Assembly: GCF_038039535.1 (NCBI RefSeq)
Contig: NZ_JBBPHP010000006.1
Location: 224,290-288,289, forward strand
DNA from: Catalinimonas sp038039535
GTDB taxonomy: Bacteria > Bacteroidota > Bacteroidia > Cytophagales > Cyclobacteriaceae
Direction: 5' to 3'
DNA length: 64,000 bases
The notes under the pieces were generated by a model, which worked only from the letters and a program-made list of their open reading frames with translations, made no database searches and had not been told where the DNA came from. Made by a program: the position numbers and the translations under genes. Positions 1 through 8,928 of this stretch are shown one piece after another. Each line of letters starts with the position of its first letter. Position 1 is the first letter of the stretch.

Positions 1-1515
1 TTTTACTTCCGGCTTCATCTGAGGGAAAAACAACACTTCCTGAATTGATGGCTGGTTGGTCATGATCATGCTAAGGCGGTCAATCCCAATGCCAAGTCCG
101 GCGGTAGGAGGCATGCCGTACTCCAAAGCTCTCAGGAAGTCTTCATCCAGGACCATTGCTTCTTCATCCCCTCTTTTCCCGAGCTTGATCTGGTCTTCAA
201 ATCGCTCACGCTGATCAATCGGGTCGTTGAGCTCAGAGAAAGCATTGCAGATTTCTTTTCCATTGCAAATGGCTTCAAATCGCTCTACCAGTCCGGGCTT
301 AGAGCGGTGTTTTTTTGCCAACGGGGACATTTCTACCGGATAGTCGGTAATGAAAGTTGGCTGAATCAAAAAGGGCTCACATTTTTCGCCGAAGATTTCA
401 TCTATAAGCTTTCCTTTACCCATGGTATCATTTACTGGAACTTCAAGCTGATGGGCAGTCTCCCGTATTTGCTGCTCGTCCATTTCACTGATGTCAATCT
501 TGGTGAAGTGCTCAATGGCTTCAAACATGGTAAAACGTTTCCAGGGGCGCTGGAAATTGATTGTATGTTCTCCAACCTGTACTTCGGTGGTACCATGAAT
601 ATCCATCGCGATTTTTTCCACCATTTCCTCAACCAACTCCATCATCCATTCATAATCACGGTAAGCTACATAAAGCTCCATTTGCGTAAACTCAGGATTG
701 TGGAAGCGCGACATTCCTTCATTTCTGAAGTCTTTGGCAAACTCATATACGCCATCATAGCCACCAACAATCAAACGCTTCAGGTATAATTCATTGGCGA
801 TACGCAGATAAAGGGTAGTATCTAAGGTATTATGATGGGTTTTGAAAGGGCGGGCAGCAGCTCCGCCGTATAAAGGTTGAAGTATAGGGGTCTCAACTTC
901 CATATAACCTTTGTTACTCAGGAAAGAGCGCATGGAATTCACCAGCATGCTACGTTTACGAAACACCTCTTTTACCTCAGGATTTACGATCAGGTCAACA
1001 TAACGCTGACGATAACGCTGCTCAGGGTCTTTAAAAGCATCATACGTTTTGCTACCCCCTTCACCTTTTACTTCTTTTACGATCGGAAGGGGACGTAATG
1101 ATTTGGTGAGCAGTTTGAGTTCTTTTACATGCAAGGTGATTTCCCCAGCCTGTGTTGTAAATACAAAGCCCCTGATACCAATGATATCTCCAATATCCAG
1201 TAATTTTTTGAAGACGGTATTGTAAAGAGTTTTATCTTCTTCTTCACAGATATCATCTCTGCGTACATAAATCTGCATGCGTCCCGTAGCATCCTGGATT
1301 TCGGCAAATGATGCAGAGCCCATTACTCTACGGCTCATCAGTCTTCCTGAAAGACTTACATCTTTATAATCTGTTTTTCTTTGTTCGTAATATTGCAGAA
1401 TATTCTTAATACTTACATTCACTTCAAATGGCTCGGCAGGGTAGGGATTAATTCCCATTTTCATGAGCTCCTCACGCTCTTCTCTTCTTCTGACTTCTTG
1501 ATCGCTTAAAGGCAT
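1..1515 (-). CDS. lysS: Lysyl-tRNA synthetase, class II (3' end outside window)
   Basis: This enzyme charges tRNA-Lys with lysine, using ATP, in the cytoplasm. Translating the reverse strand from the ATG at 1515 gives 505 open codons running off the left edge with no stop, so the C-terminus is missing. The start MPLSDQEVRRREEREELMKM and the segment GINPYPAEPFEVN are typical of the bacterial enzyme. An OB-fold anticodon-binding region comes first, followed by the class II catalytic core. Motif 2 reads FRNEGMSRFHNPEFTQMELY and motif 3 reads GLGIGIDRLSMIM. The visible length already matches common LysS proteins of about 500 residues, so only a short tail should be lost. The gene diverges from the foldase gene at 1858. 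Identification is secure. Confidence 0.96.
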   Translation of the reverse strand, partial: MPLSDQEVRRREEREELMKMGINPYPAEPFEVNVSIKNILQYYEQRKTDYKDVSLSGRLMSRRVMGSASFAEIQDATGRMQIYVRRDDICEEEDKTLYNTVFKKLLDIGDIIGIRGFVFTTQAGEITLHVKELKLLTKSLRPLPIVKEVKGEGGSKTYDAFKDPEQRYRQRYVDLIVNPEVKEVFRKRSMLVNSMRSFLSNKGYMEVETPILQPLYGGAAARPFKTHHNTLDTTLYLRIANELYLKRLIVGGYDGVYEFAKDFRNEGMSRFHNPEFTQMELYVAYRDYEWMMELVEEMVEKIAMDIHGTTEVQVGEHTINFQRPWKRFTMFEAIEHFTKIDISEMDEQQIRETAHQLEVPVNDTMGKGKLIDEIFGEKCEPFLIQPTFITDYPVEMSPLAKKHRSKPGLVERFEAICNGKEICNAFSELNDPIDQRERFEDQIKLGKRGDEEAMVLDEDFLRALEYGMPPTAGLGIGIDRLSMIMTNQPSIQEVLFFPQMKPEVK

Positions 1516-1857
1516 AATGGTTATTTTGTTAAGAGGCGCAAAAATAAAGATTAATCCTTAATCTTTAAACCTAAGTGATAGGATATATAAAGTAAAATCA
1601 TCTCATTGATGATACTCCAGCTATGATCCTGACCTTTTAGGTTTTAACTTATTGTGGATAAAGAGCAAAAGAGGAAAATTTGTTGCAGTTTTTTTAAATC
1701 TGAGTTACAGAATTTTACAACAGTATTTGATGTTTTAGCTTTTCAAAATTTGCAATTTGCATAATTCTGGTACGTATAAAGGTTATTGGCACATAGGCTA
1801 ACAAAATTTCGTTAACATTGCACTAATTCTGTATACTAGAATACTGAGGATTAAAAA
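1516..1857. other. Divergent intergenic region, lysS / foldase operon
   Basis: This AT-rich spacer of 342 bases lies between two divergent start codons, so promoters for both directions should lie here. I found no convincing match to the Bacteroidota promoter pattern (TTTG near -33, TAnnTTTG near -7), no RNA gene, and no hairpin strong enough to call. A purine-rich GAGGA lies just upstream of the ATG at 1858 and may act as a weak ribosome binding site. Confidence 0.5.
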
Positions 1858-3906
1858 ATGAGGCCCATTAAAACCACAAAGTTGATCTCAACAAGGCTTA
1901 TTTTTTTCAGTTTCGCTATCTTTTTGCTGCACGCGTGTGCTACCAAAAAGAAGGTTGCTGAAATCAATGCCCCAGCTCCCCTTAGCCTTTCCGAACAGGC
2001 TATCTTCACATACGGACAAGATTCTGTAATTGCTGATGACTTTCTGTACGTCTATCTGAAGAATAATGAAGATTCCCTACTGAATTTGGACAATGATGCC
2101 CTGGAGCAATCGGTAAAAGACTATCTGGAGCTTTACATCAATTTTAAGTTGAAAGTAAATGCTGCCTATGAGGCTAATTTACATCAGGCACCTGCTTTCC
2201 AGCAAGAGTTTGACAAGTACAGAAAACAACTGGCGAAGCCCTTCATGGTAGAAAACCGTTTTAAGGAGATGCTGGTGCAGGAAGCTTATGACAGACTGAA
2301 AGAAGAAATCCACGCATCTCACATTCTCATTAGTGTGCCGGAGCAAGCTACTGGAGCAGACACTTTGGAGTACTACCAGAAAGCGGATAGCATCCGATCA
2401 CTGGCACTTGAGGGTAAGTCATTTTCTATGCTGGCCGAAAAATATTCTGAAGATCCTTCAGCAGCCCAAAATGGTGGAAATCTGGGATATTTTTCAGGCT
2501 TACAAATGGTGTACCCCTTTGAAACTGCTGCTTTTGGTACTCCTGTTGGGTCAATTTCTCAGCCGGTAAGGACTAATTTTGGTTATCATATTATCAAAGT
2601 ACATGATCGTAGACCATATCAGGGAAAAGTGAAAGTAGCCCATATCATGGTCAGGTTCCAGAACGATGAAGAGGAAGAAGAGGAATCAAAATCCTATCAA
2701 AAAGCTATAGAAATTTATAATGAACTGCAGGCTGGAGCGGATTGGAATGAGATGACTGAGCGTTTTTCAGAAGATCTTTCCACACGATCCAGTGGGGGAG
2801 AGTTTCCTTATTTTTCTGCCGGGGGTAATTTGAATAACTTTGAAGAGGCCGCTTTCCGCTTAAGTAAGCCAGGAGATATTTCTAAACCAGTGAAGACTAA
2901 ATACGGTTGGCATATTATCAAGCTCATTGACCGTAAAGGACTTGAGCCCTTTGAAATGCTTCGTCCACTCATAGAAAGAAAAATAGAAAGTAATCTCCAG
3001 CAGATGCAGGTAGAGGATAAAACAGTGGCACTATTAAAAGATGAAAATCATTATGAGCCTAATCAACCTATGATAGGTCAGGCTATTACTTATCTAAGTG
3101 CTGCACCAGAAATTGCCAAGCCTCACCGATTGGGAGTTTTGTTTTCTATCAGTGATACAGTTTTTACATTTTCTGCGCTGGAAAACTTTCTGGAGGAAAA
3201 AGAAATAAAACTACCGGTGGACAGTAGCAGAGCTTACCAGCTTTATGCTGAATTTGAAGAAGAAAGAATACTGTCTTACGAAGAAGCGCATTTAGCAGAC
3301 AAATATCCCGAATATCGTCGTTTAGCTCAGGAATATAAAGAAGGCATACTTCTTTTTGATATTATGGAAGAAAGAGTCTGGGGCAAGGCCAGCGAAGACG
3401 AGTCAGCATTAAGGGCGTTTTACCAGAATCATAAGGAAGACTACCGCTGGAAGAAAAGAGTGGATGCCATCATTTTAGACGCAAAAGATGAAAAGACACT
3501 CAAACAGGCTAAAGAGCTTATTGGGCAAAAAACACTCACCGAGGACTTGATTGAGGAAGTAGAGACTAAAATAAATCAGGATTCACCCCTAAACCTTCAG
3601 GTTCATTTAGGTATATATGAAGAAGGTGATACACGAAGTGAGCCAGAGAAAGTGATAGATCAGGTAAACTGGAAAGTTGGAAACTATGAACTCAATCAAA
3701 ATGAACGGTTTTATTTAGTAATAGTACGTGAATTTATTTCTCCTTCTCAAAAAGAATTTGAAGAAGTGAAAGGCAGAGTAATTTCAGATTTACAGCAAGA
3801 GCTTGACCAGAACTGGATTGAATTTTTAAGAAAAAACTATCCTGTAAATGTAGATGAGAAGGTATTGGCGCAATTAATACAACAATTAAAAGACGAAAAT
3901 GAATAA
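1858..3906 (+). CDS. Lipoprotein peptidyl-prolyl isomerase with two PpiC domains
   Basis: This 682-residue protein is probably a periplasmic parvulin-type prolyl isomerase and chaperone for outer-membrane proteins. A hydrophobic signal ends in the lipobox LLHAC (Cys27), so it should be membrane-anchored. Residues about 40-150 form a helical SurA-like N-terminal region. Two PpiC (rotamase) domains follow at about 153-250 and 260-358, each with the YSEDPSA or FSEDLST block and the closing FGYHIIK or YGWHIIK motif. The last 320 residues are helical and charged, with no domain I can name. The gene opens a run of three secreted foldase genes and overlaps the next one by 8 bases (ATGAATAA), so translation is probably coupled. 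The PpiC assignment is firm; the client proteins are unknown. Confidence 0.9.
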   Translation: MRPIKTTKLISTRLIFFSFAIFLLHACATKKKVAEINAPAPLSLSEQAIFTYGQDSVIADDFLYVYLKNNEDSLLNLDNDALEQSVKDYLELYINFKLKVNAAYEANLHQAPAFQQEFDKYRKQLAKPFMVENRFKEMLVQEAYDRLKEEIHASHILISVPEQATGADTLEYYQKADSIRSLALEGKSFSMLAEKYSEDPSAAQNGGNLGYFSGLQMVYPFETAAFGTPVGSISQPVRTNFGYHIIKVHDRRPYQGKVKVAHIMVRFQNDEEEEEESKSYQKAIEIYNELQAGADWNEMTERFSEDLSTRSSGGEFPYFSAGGNLNNFEEAAFRLSKPGDISKPVKTKYGWHIIKLIDRKGLEPFEMLRPLIERKIESNLQQMQVEDKTVALLKDENHYEPNQPMIGQAITYLSAAPEIAKPHRLGVLFSISDTVFTFSALENFLEEKEIKLPVDSSRAYQLYAEFEEERILSYEEAHLADKYPEYRRLAQEYKEGILLFDIMEERVWGKASEDESALRAFYQNHKEDYRWKKRVDAIILDAKDEKTLKQAKELIGQKTLTEDLIEEVETKINQDSPLNLQVHLGIYEEGDTRSEPEKVIDQVNWKVGNYELNQNERFYLVIVREFISPSQKEFEEVKGRVISDLQQELDQNWIEFLRKNYPVNVDEKVLAQLIQQLKDENE

Positions 3907-4834
3907 ATTAGCAATCCTTTTAGGATTCTTACTGCTCTTTGGTGCATGTAAAGAAAGAAATCTTCCCTCTTTTTTGAGGTTTAAGAACCAGGATGCTGAA
4001 GAAGGTGTAGTGGCTGTACCCGTTGCCAGAGTTTACGATAACTACTTATTTCAGCAGGATTTGGAAGGAATTTTAGACGATGATGTTAGTCCAGCCGATA
4101 GTACGAGTATCATCAATCGTTACATAGACTCCTGGATCAAGAAGCAATTGTTGATCGCAGAAGCGGCCACACAGATAAATTTTGACGAAGCTGAGCTGGA
4201 AAGAAAAATTTTAGATTATCGTTATGCCCTCATGGTATATGAGTTTGAGAAAAAATACGTTAATCAAAGAGTAGACACTGAGGTTTCAGAAGAGGAAATA
4301 AAAGCGTATTATCAGGAAAATAAAGATAACTTTGAACTGAAACAGAATATTATCAAGGGTATTTTTGCCAAAGTACCTCTGGAAGCTCCCCGAACCGGAC
4401 GTTTGAGGAAACTGTTTCAGAGCAAAATGGATGAAGCAGTAAGAGAAGAAATTAAATCTTATTGTCTTAGTTTTGCAGCTTCTTATTCTCTGGATGATTC
4501 TGTATGGTACGATTTTGAGGATGTAATTAAAAATACACCTTTGGTGAGTATCCCCAATAAGGTTCAGTTTTTAAGAGAAAATGAGTTTATTGAAACCTCT
4601 GATGATATTTACGTGTATTTTGTTAAAGTTACCGATTACAAAATTACAGATCAGATATCGCCACTGGAGTTTGTAAGAGATGATATCATGAAAATCATCA
4701 CCAATAAGCGTAAGGTGGCATTAACCCAAAAGCTGGAGGAAGAAATCTTCCAGGAAGCTAGTGAAAATAATGAGTTTGAGATATACACACCCACAACCCA
4801 TGATCAAAGAAATTTTGCACAAGGTGAACCTTAG
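3899..4834 (+). CDS. SurA-like periplasmic lipoprotein without a clear PpiC domain
   Basis: This 311-residue protein has a short signal peptide ending in the lipobox LFGAC (Cys17), so it should be a lipoprotein. The body resembles the helical chaperone part of SurA/PpiD proteins: a stretch around residues 50-130 (DSTSIINRYIDSWIKKQLLI, then an EEEIKAYYQENKDNFEL block) looks like a SurA N-terminal domain. I cannot find the SEDP...GG...GYHIIK core of a parvulin domain, so it may be a chaperone with no isomerase activity. It starts inside the end of the upstream foldase gene, and its own 3' end overlaps the surA start by 35 bases. This arrangement argues for one operon and perhaps one complex. 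The family call is moderately sure. Confidence 0.75.
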   Translation: MNKLAILLGFLLLFGACKERNLPSFLRFKNQDAEEGVVAVPVARVYDNYLFQQDLEGILDDDVSPADSTSIINRYIDSWIKKQLLIAEAATQINFDEAELERKILDYRYALMVYEFEKKYVNQRVDTEVSEEEIKAYYQENKDNFELKQNIIKGIFAKVPLEAPRTGRLRKLFQSKMDEAVREEIKSYCLSFAASYSLDDSVWYDFEDVIKNTPLVSIPNKVQFLRENEFIETSDDIYVYFVKVTDYKITDQISPLEFVRDDIMKIITNKRKVALTQKLEEEIFQEASENNEFEIYTPTTHDQRNFAQGEP

Positions 4835-6161
4835 TGCCATTGCTTTTTTAGCAGTATTCATTTCGTTGACCTTTGCTCAGGAGCTTAGAGCACAATATAG
4901 CGGAGGCACTACCATTGATAAAATTGTTGCAAAAGTAGATAACTACATTGTGCTGCGCTCTGATTTGGAAGCAGCATTTTTGGAGTCTCAGCGTGATCCC
5001 AATGTAAAAATAGGGCGTTGCGATGTATTGCGTCAATTGGTGATTGAAAAAGTGCTACTCGCTAAGGCTGAAATTGACTCGGTAGTAGTATCTGACGATG
5101 AAGTTAATGCTAACCTTGATCGTCGTCTGCAGGCTTTTATCAGCCGATATGGCAGAGAAAACATAGAAGAGCAATTTGGCAAATCAGTAGAAGAATTTCG
5201 TGACGAACTTCGTGGAGACATACGCGATCAGCTAACTGCACAGCAAATGCAACAGACCATCACCCAGGATGTTAAAGTTACTCCATCAGAAGTAAGAAAA
5301 TTCTTCCAGAACATTCCACAGGACAGTCTTCCTTTTTATTCAACAGAGGTTACTGTTGGGCAAATCGTAAAATTACCCACCGTAAGTAAAGACCAGAAAG
5401 ATATTACCCGGAAAAAACTGCTGGAAATCAGAGAAAGAATATTGTCAGGTGAAAGTTTTGCTGAGTTGGCTGAAGAATACTCTGAAGATCCAGGCTCTGC
5501 TGTACAAGGCGGTGAGCTGGGATATATGGAAAGAGGACAATTAGTACCAGAATATGAAGCTACTGCGCTCCAGATGCAGCCAGGAGAGCTTTCTCAACCG
5601 GTAGAATCAGAGTATGGTTTTCACCTGATTCAACTTATTGAAAGAAGAGGTAATCGTTATAACAGTCGTCACATTCTTCTAAAGCCCAATTCTTCTGATT
5701 TGGATATTAAAAATGCTGAAGTGTTCCTGGATAGCTTGCGAGACAAGATCATGAATGATACCCTTGATTTTGCCAAAGCCGCGAAAGAGCATTCAGATGA
5801 TAAAGAAACAGCGGGTAGCGGAGGCTTTTTCATGAGTCAGGATGGTTCTAACAGAGTGTCTACTGATCAAATAGATCCAGTAGTATTCTTTGCCATTGAT
5901 ACTATGGAAATTGGCGACATAACTCCTCCACTGGAGTACCGTATGCCTGACGGAAGAAAAGCTGTACGCATGCTTTATTACAAGGATAGAACCCGTCCCC
6001 ATCAGGCCAATCTTAAAGATGACTATCAAAAAATTTATGATGCTGCTTTGCAGGAACGCAAAACCGATGCGCTCCGCAGGTGGTTCAATAGCGCTAGAGA
6101 TGAAGTTTTTATAGAAATTGATCCCGAATATAGTCGTTGTGATATTACTGGCAGCATTTGA
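4800..6161 (+). CDS. surA: SurA-type periplasmic chaperone / prolyl isomerase
   Basis: I place the start at the ATG at 4800 rather than the in-frame ATG at 4761, because only the later start puts the signal peptide (MIKEILHKVNLSAIAFLAVF) at the N-terminus. The product is 453 residues, a normal SurA length. After the signal comes the SurA N-terminal chaperone domain (DKIVAKVDNYIVLRSDLEAA), then parvulin domains at about 182-282 (SEDPGSA, GGELGYMERG, YGFHLIQL) and 289-397 (SRHILLKP, HSDDKETAGSGGFF). The second is the more diverged. SurA escorts unfolded outer-membrane proteins through the periplasm. It is the third foldase gene in a row and is followed 61 bases later by a MoxR ATPase gene. The family assignment is strong; the choice of start is an inference. 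Confidence 0.9.
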   Translation: MIKEILHKVNLSAIAFLAVFISLTFAQELRAQYSGGTTIDKIVAKVDNYIVLRSDLEAAFLESQRDPNVKIGRCDVLRQLVIEKVLLAKAEIDSVVVSDDEVNANLDRRLQAFISRYGRENIEEQFGKSVEEFRDELRGDIRDQLTAQQMQQTITQDVKVTPSEVRKFFQNIPQDSLPFYSTEVTVGQIVKLPTVSKDQKDITRKKLLEIRERILSGESFAELAEEYSEDPGSAVQGGELGYMERGQLVPEYEATALQMQPGELSQPVESEYGFHLIQLIERRGNRYNSRHILLKPNSSDLDIKNAEVFLDSLRDKIMNDTLDFAKAAKEHSDDKETAGSGGFFMSQDGSNRVSTDQIDPVVFFAIDTMEIGDITPPLEYRMPDGRKAVRMLYYKDRTRPHQANLKDDYQKIYDAALQERKTDALRRWFNSARDEVFIEIDPEYSRCDITGSI

Positions 6162-6222
6162 CGCTGGTTCATTTCACAGTATTTATTTTTGATCGCTTTT
6201 TTTTCTAAACCAAACCTAAACA

Positions 6223-7188
6223 ATGGATCAGCAGAATACGGAAATAAAACTAGCTGACAAGCTACATGAAGACTATCAAAATTTAACAAATGAAATCAGC
6301 AAAGTTGTAATTGGACAGGAAGAGGTGGTTAAGCTTCTTCTCACTTCTATCTTTTGTCAGGGGCATAGTTTACTGGTTGGTGTACCCGGTCTTGCCAAGA
6401 CACTTCTGATACATACCATCGCTTCGGCAGTAAATCTAAGTTTTAATCGTATTCAGTTTACACCAGACCTGATGCCTTCAGATATATTAGGTGCTGAAAC
6501 TATTGATAAGGAGAGAAATTTCAGGTTTATCAAAGGGCCGATCTTTGCCAACATTATTCTGGCAGATGAGATTAACCGAACTCCGCCCAAAACTCAGGCT
6601 GCTTTGCTGGAAGCTATGCAGGAGTATTCTGTGACAGTGGCTGGGGTTCATTATCCTTTGGAAAGACCATTTTATGTGTTGGCTACCCAGAATCCCATTG
6701 AACAGGAGGGAACTTATCCTTTGCCTGAAGCACAGCTTGACCGTTTTATGTTCAATATTCTGCTGGATTATCCGGCCTACAAATCTGAGGTTGATATAGT
6801 AAAAAATACAACTTCTGACAAAAATTATCAGGTGCAGGAGGTATTGACTGGTGAGCAGATTGTAGCTTACCAAAGATTGATCAGAAGAGTGCCAATCGCT
6901 GATAATGTGGTAGAATATGCTGTTACATTAGTTCATAAAACACGCCCTCAAACGTCAGGTGCTAGTGATGTGGCTAACGAATTTTTGGAGTGGGGAGCAG
7001 GACCCAGAGCTTCTCAGTATCTGGTGTTAGCTTCAAAATGTAATGCTTTGCTAAGTGGTAAATATTCGCCCGATATTGAAGACGTTCAGGCAGTTGCTAA
7101 GCCCATTTTGAGACATAGAATTGTGCGGAATTTTAAAGCAGATGCCGAAGGCGTGAGCATTGATAGCATCATTGAAAAAATGCTTTAG
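6223..7188 (+). CDS. MoxR-family AAA+ ATPase
   Basis: This 321-residue protein is a MoxR-type AAA+ ATPase. The Walker A loop is GVPGLAKT (residues 53-60) and Walker B is ILADEINR (about 112-119). They are followed by the family block KTQAALLEAMQE and the sensor 1 segment ATQNPIEQEGTYPLPEAQLD. MoxR ATPases act as chaperones that insert cofactors or assemble complexes, often with von Willebrand-domain partners. No such partner lies downstream here: the operon ends at a terminator, and the genes upstream are secreted foldases. The link between a cytoplasmic ATPase and the foldases is a positional observation only. Identity is secure; the substrate is unknown. Confidence 0.93.
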   Translation: MDQQNTEIKLADKLHEDYQNLTNEISKVVIGQEEVVKLLLTSIFCQGHSLLVGVPGLAKTLLIHTIASAVNLSFNRIQFTPDLMPSDILGAETIDKERNFRFIKGPIFANIILADEINRTPPKTQAALLEAMQEYSVTVAGVHYPLERPFYVLATQNPIEQEGTYPLPEAQLDRFMFNILLDYPAYKSEVDIVKNTTSDKNYQVQEVLTGEQIVAYQRLIRRVPIADNVVEYAVTLVHKTRPQTSGASDVANEFLEWGAGPRASQYLVLASKCNALLSGKYSPDIEDVQAVAKPILRHRIVRNFKADAEGVSIDSIIEKML

Positions 7189-7212
7189 TAATTTCAATAT
7201 TTAGCTAAAAAA

Positions 7213-7238
7213 GAAAACCGGACTTGTCCGGTTTTTTT
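7213..7238. terminator. Bidirectional intrinsic terminator between convergent genes
   Basis: A perfect GC-rich hairpin with arms AACCGGA and TCCGGTT and loop CTTG is followed on the plus strand by a run of T. On the minus strand it is followed by TTTTCTTTTTT. It sits between the stop of the MoxR gene (7188) and the stop of the convergent lipoprotein gene (7251), so it can end both transcripts. Confidence 0.88.
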
Positions 7239-7250
7239 ATTTGATCCTCT

Positions 7251-7703
7251 TCAGAATCCATCGCCATTATAAATATTGAGGTAGTTACCGTCCAAAAAAG
7301 TTTGGTACTGCCGCAAGGGGTACTGAGCTAAACCTCCACTCGGGTTACCCTTAAAATCGTATACTGAATTCGCACAGCCTTCTCTCAGGAAAAGTCCTGA
7401 GGGATCTACATAAACGTACGCGCAGGCTTCATCTGTACGATAAGGACTAGCTTTTTCAAATGCACGGTAGGTACTGGCATTTTCACGATAGATCAAGATT
7501 CCTTTATATCCTCCCAGAATTTCAACGTAACCACCATCAATTCTGAGAGGAAGGTATTGCTGATTACTAAGATTTATGGTCGTATCTACCAGAACATAAG
7601 GAATGGGTGAAACCCAATTATCCTGTTCACAACTACTAAGTGACAGCGTAACTGAGCATACAAATACTAAAAAGAAAGATGCCTTTAGGCTTTTAATCAT
7701 CAT
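7251..7703 (-). CDS. Lipoprotein with a degenerate Rieske-like domain
   Basis: This 150-residue predicted lipoprotein has a signal ending in LSSC (Cys25). The C-terminal 90 residues follow the layout of a small Rieske-like lipoprotein family common in Bacteroidota: a segment where a cofactor is usually bound (YRAFEKASPY), a second one (LREGCANSVYDFKGNPSGG), then QYPLRQY and a final strand (GNYLNIYNGDG). The iron-sulfur ligand pattern Cys-x-His...Cys-x-x-His of true Rieske proteins is absent; only isolated cysteines remain. It probably keeps the fold without the [2Fe-2S] cluster, so I would not call it an electron carrier. It is flanked by the terminator at 7213 and by pheS. The family recognition is from memory of sequence patterns and moderately sure. 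Confidence 0.6.
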   Translation of the reverse strand: MMIKSLKASFFLVFVCSVTLSLSSCEQDNWVSPIPYVLVDTTINLSNQQYLPLRIDGGYVEILGGYKGILIYRENASTYRAFEKASPYRTDEACAYVYVDPSGLFLREGCANSVYDFKGNPSGGLAQYPLRQYQTFLDGNYLNIYNGDGF

Positions 7704-7760
7704 ACTCTATTGATTTGCAATATGTTGTAAACAGCAAACGCAAATAAAGCAGGAAATGTA

Positions 7761-8789
7761 TCAGTTAAACTGAGAAAATTGTTTTAGGAAACGAATATCA
7801 TTTTCTGTGAATAGACGAAGATCTTTAATCTGATACTTGATCATTGCAATACGCTCTATTCCCATACCAAAGGCAAATCCGGTATATTCCTCTGGATCAA
7901 CGCCACAACTCTCCAGTACAAATGGGTCTACCATACCGCAACCACCTATTTCTAGCCAACCAGTGCCCTTGGTAATTCTTTTATCAGCCTCAGACTCATT
8001 ACCCCACCAGATATCCAGTTCTGCACTGGGTTCAGTAAAAGGAAAATACGATGGTCTTAGGCGTATTCCAGTTTCAGGTCCGAAAAGTTCTTTTGCAAAA
8101 TGAAGCAGGGTTTGCTTGAGGTCTGCAAAACTTACATTTTTATCTACATATAAACCTTCAACCTGATGGAAAACACAGTGGGCACGCGCGGAAATCGCTT
8201 CATTTCTAAATACTCGCCCTGGCATAATCGCTCGGAAAGGCGGCTCTCCTTCTTCCATCATGCGTATTTGTACAGAAGATGTATGTGTCCTCAGAACCAT
8301 ATCAGGATTCTTTTCAATAAAAAAAGTGTCCTGCATTTCTCTTGCCGGATGGTTAGGAGGGAAGTTTAGTGCGGTGAAGTTGTGGCGATCATCTTCAATC
8401 TCTGGTCCATCAACCACCTGAAAGCCAATCCGCTCAAATATTTCTACTATACGGTTTCTTACCTGGGTAAGAGGATGAATGGCACCTAACTCATCGGGAA
8501 TGGGAGGAAGCGTGAGATCAGGGACATCTAAAGACTGGGTACTTGCTTTTTGGGATTCCAATTCAGCAATCAATGTTTTAAACTTGTCCTGAGCAGCATT
8601 TTTCAGCTGGTTCAGTTTCATCCCTGCTTCTTTTCTTTTTTCTGGCTCTACATCTTTGATAGAACCTAAAAGGTCACCAATGACGCTTTTCCGGCTAATG
8701 AAGCGCATACGGTAGGCCTCAAGTTCGTCTTCACTTTGAACGGTATATTGATTGATTTCTTCCTTCAGTGCGTTTATTTGATCTTCCAT
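7761..8789 (-). CDS. pheS: Phenylalanyl-tRNA synthetase alpha subunit
   Basis: This is the catalytic alpha subunit of the heterotetrameric PheRS, which charges tRNA-Phe in the cytoplasm. At 342 residues it has the normal length. An N-terminal coiled coil (about 1-90) binds tRNA. The class II core follows, with DGPEIEDDRHNFTALNFPPN, the motif 2 region PGRVFRNEAISARAHCVFHQ, and the motif 3 region GFAFGMGIERIAM near the C-terminus. The beta subunit gene pheT is not adjacent and not in the window, which is usual in this phylum. The start at 8789 gives MEDQINALKEEINQY, the normal beginning of the coiled coil. Identification is secure. Confidence 0.97.
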   Translation of the reverse strand: MEDQINALKEEINQYTVQSEDELEAYRMRFISRKSVIGDLLGSIKDVEPEKRKEAGMKLNQLKNAAQDKFKTLIAELESQKASTQSLDVPDLTLPPIPDELGAIHPLTQVRNRIVEIFERIGFQVVDGPEIEDDRHNFTALNFPPNHPAREMQDTFFIEKNPDMVLRTHTSSVQIRMMEEGEPPFRAIMPGRVFRNEAISARAHCVFHQVEGLYVDKNVSFADLKQTLLHFAKELFGPETGIRLRPSYFPFTEPSAELDIWWGNESEADKRITKGTGWLEIGGCGMVDPFVLESCGVDPEEYTGFAFGMGIERIAMIKYQIKDLRLFTENDIRFLKQFSQFN

Positions 8790-8928
8790 TTTTTATGCTT
8801 CATTTCTGAATATTTCCTAACCAAAATATTTGGTAGAGAATTCTAGCTGATAAAGCGCAAAGTTAAAAGACCTTTGCTTTTCATTGCAATTTAGTAGGTA
8901 TTTTTAGCGCGTTTATTTAAATAGTTGT

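Noticed and set aside
6487..6873. A 128-codon frame antisense to the MoxR gene
   Set aside because: It lies fully inside a gene with intact Walker motifs and its translation has no protein-like pattern.
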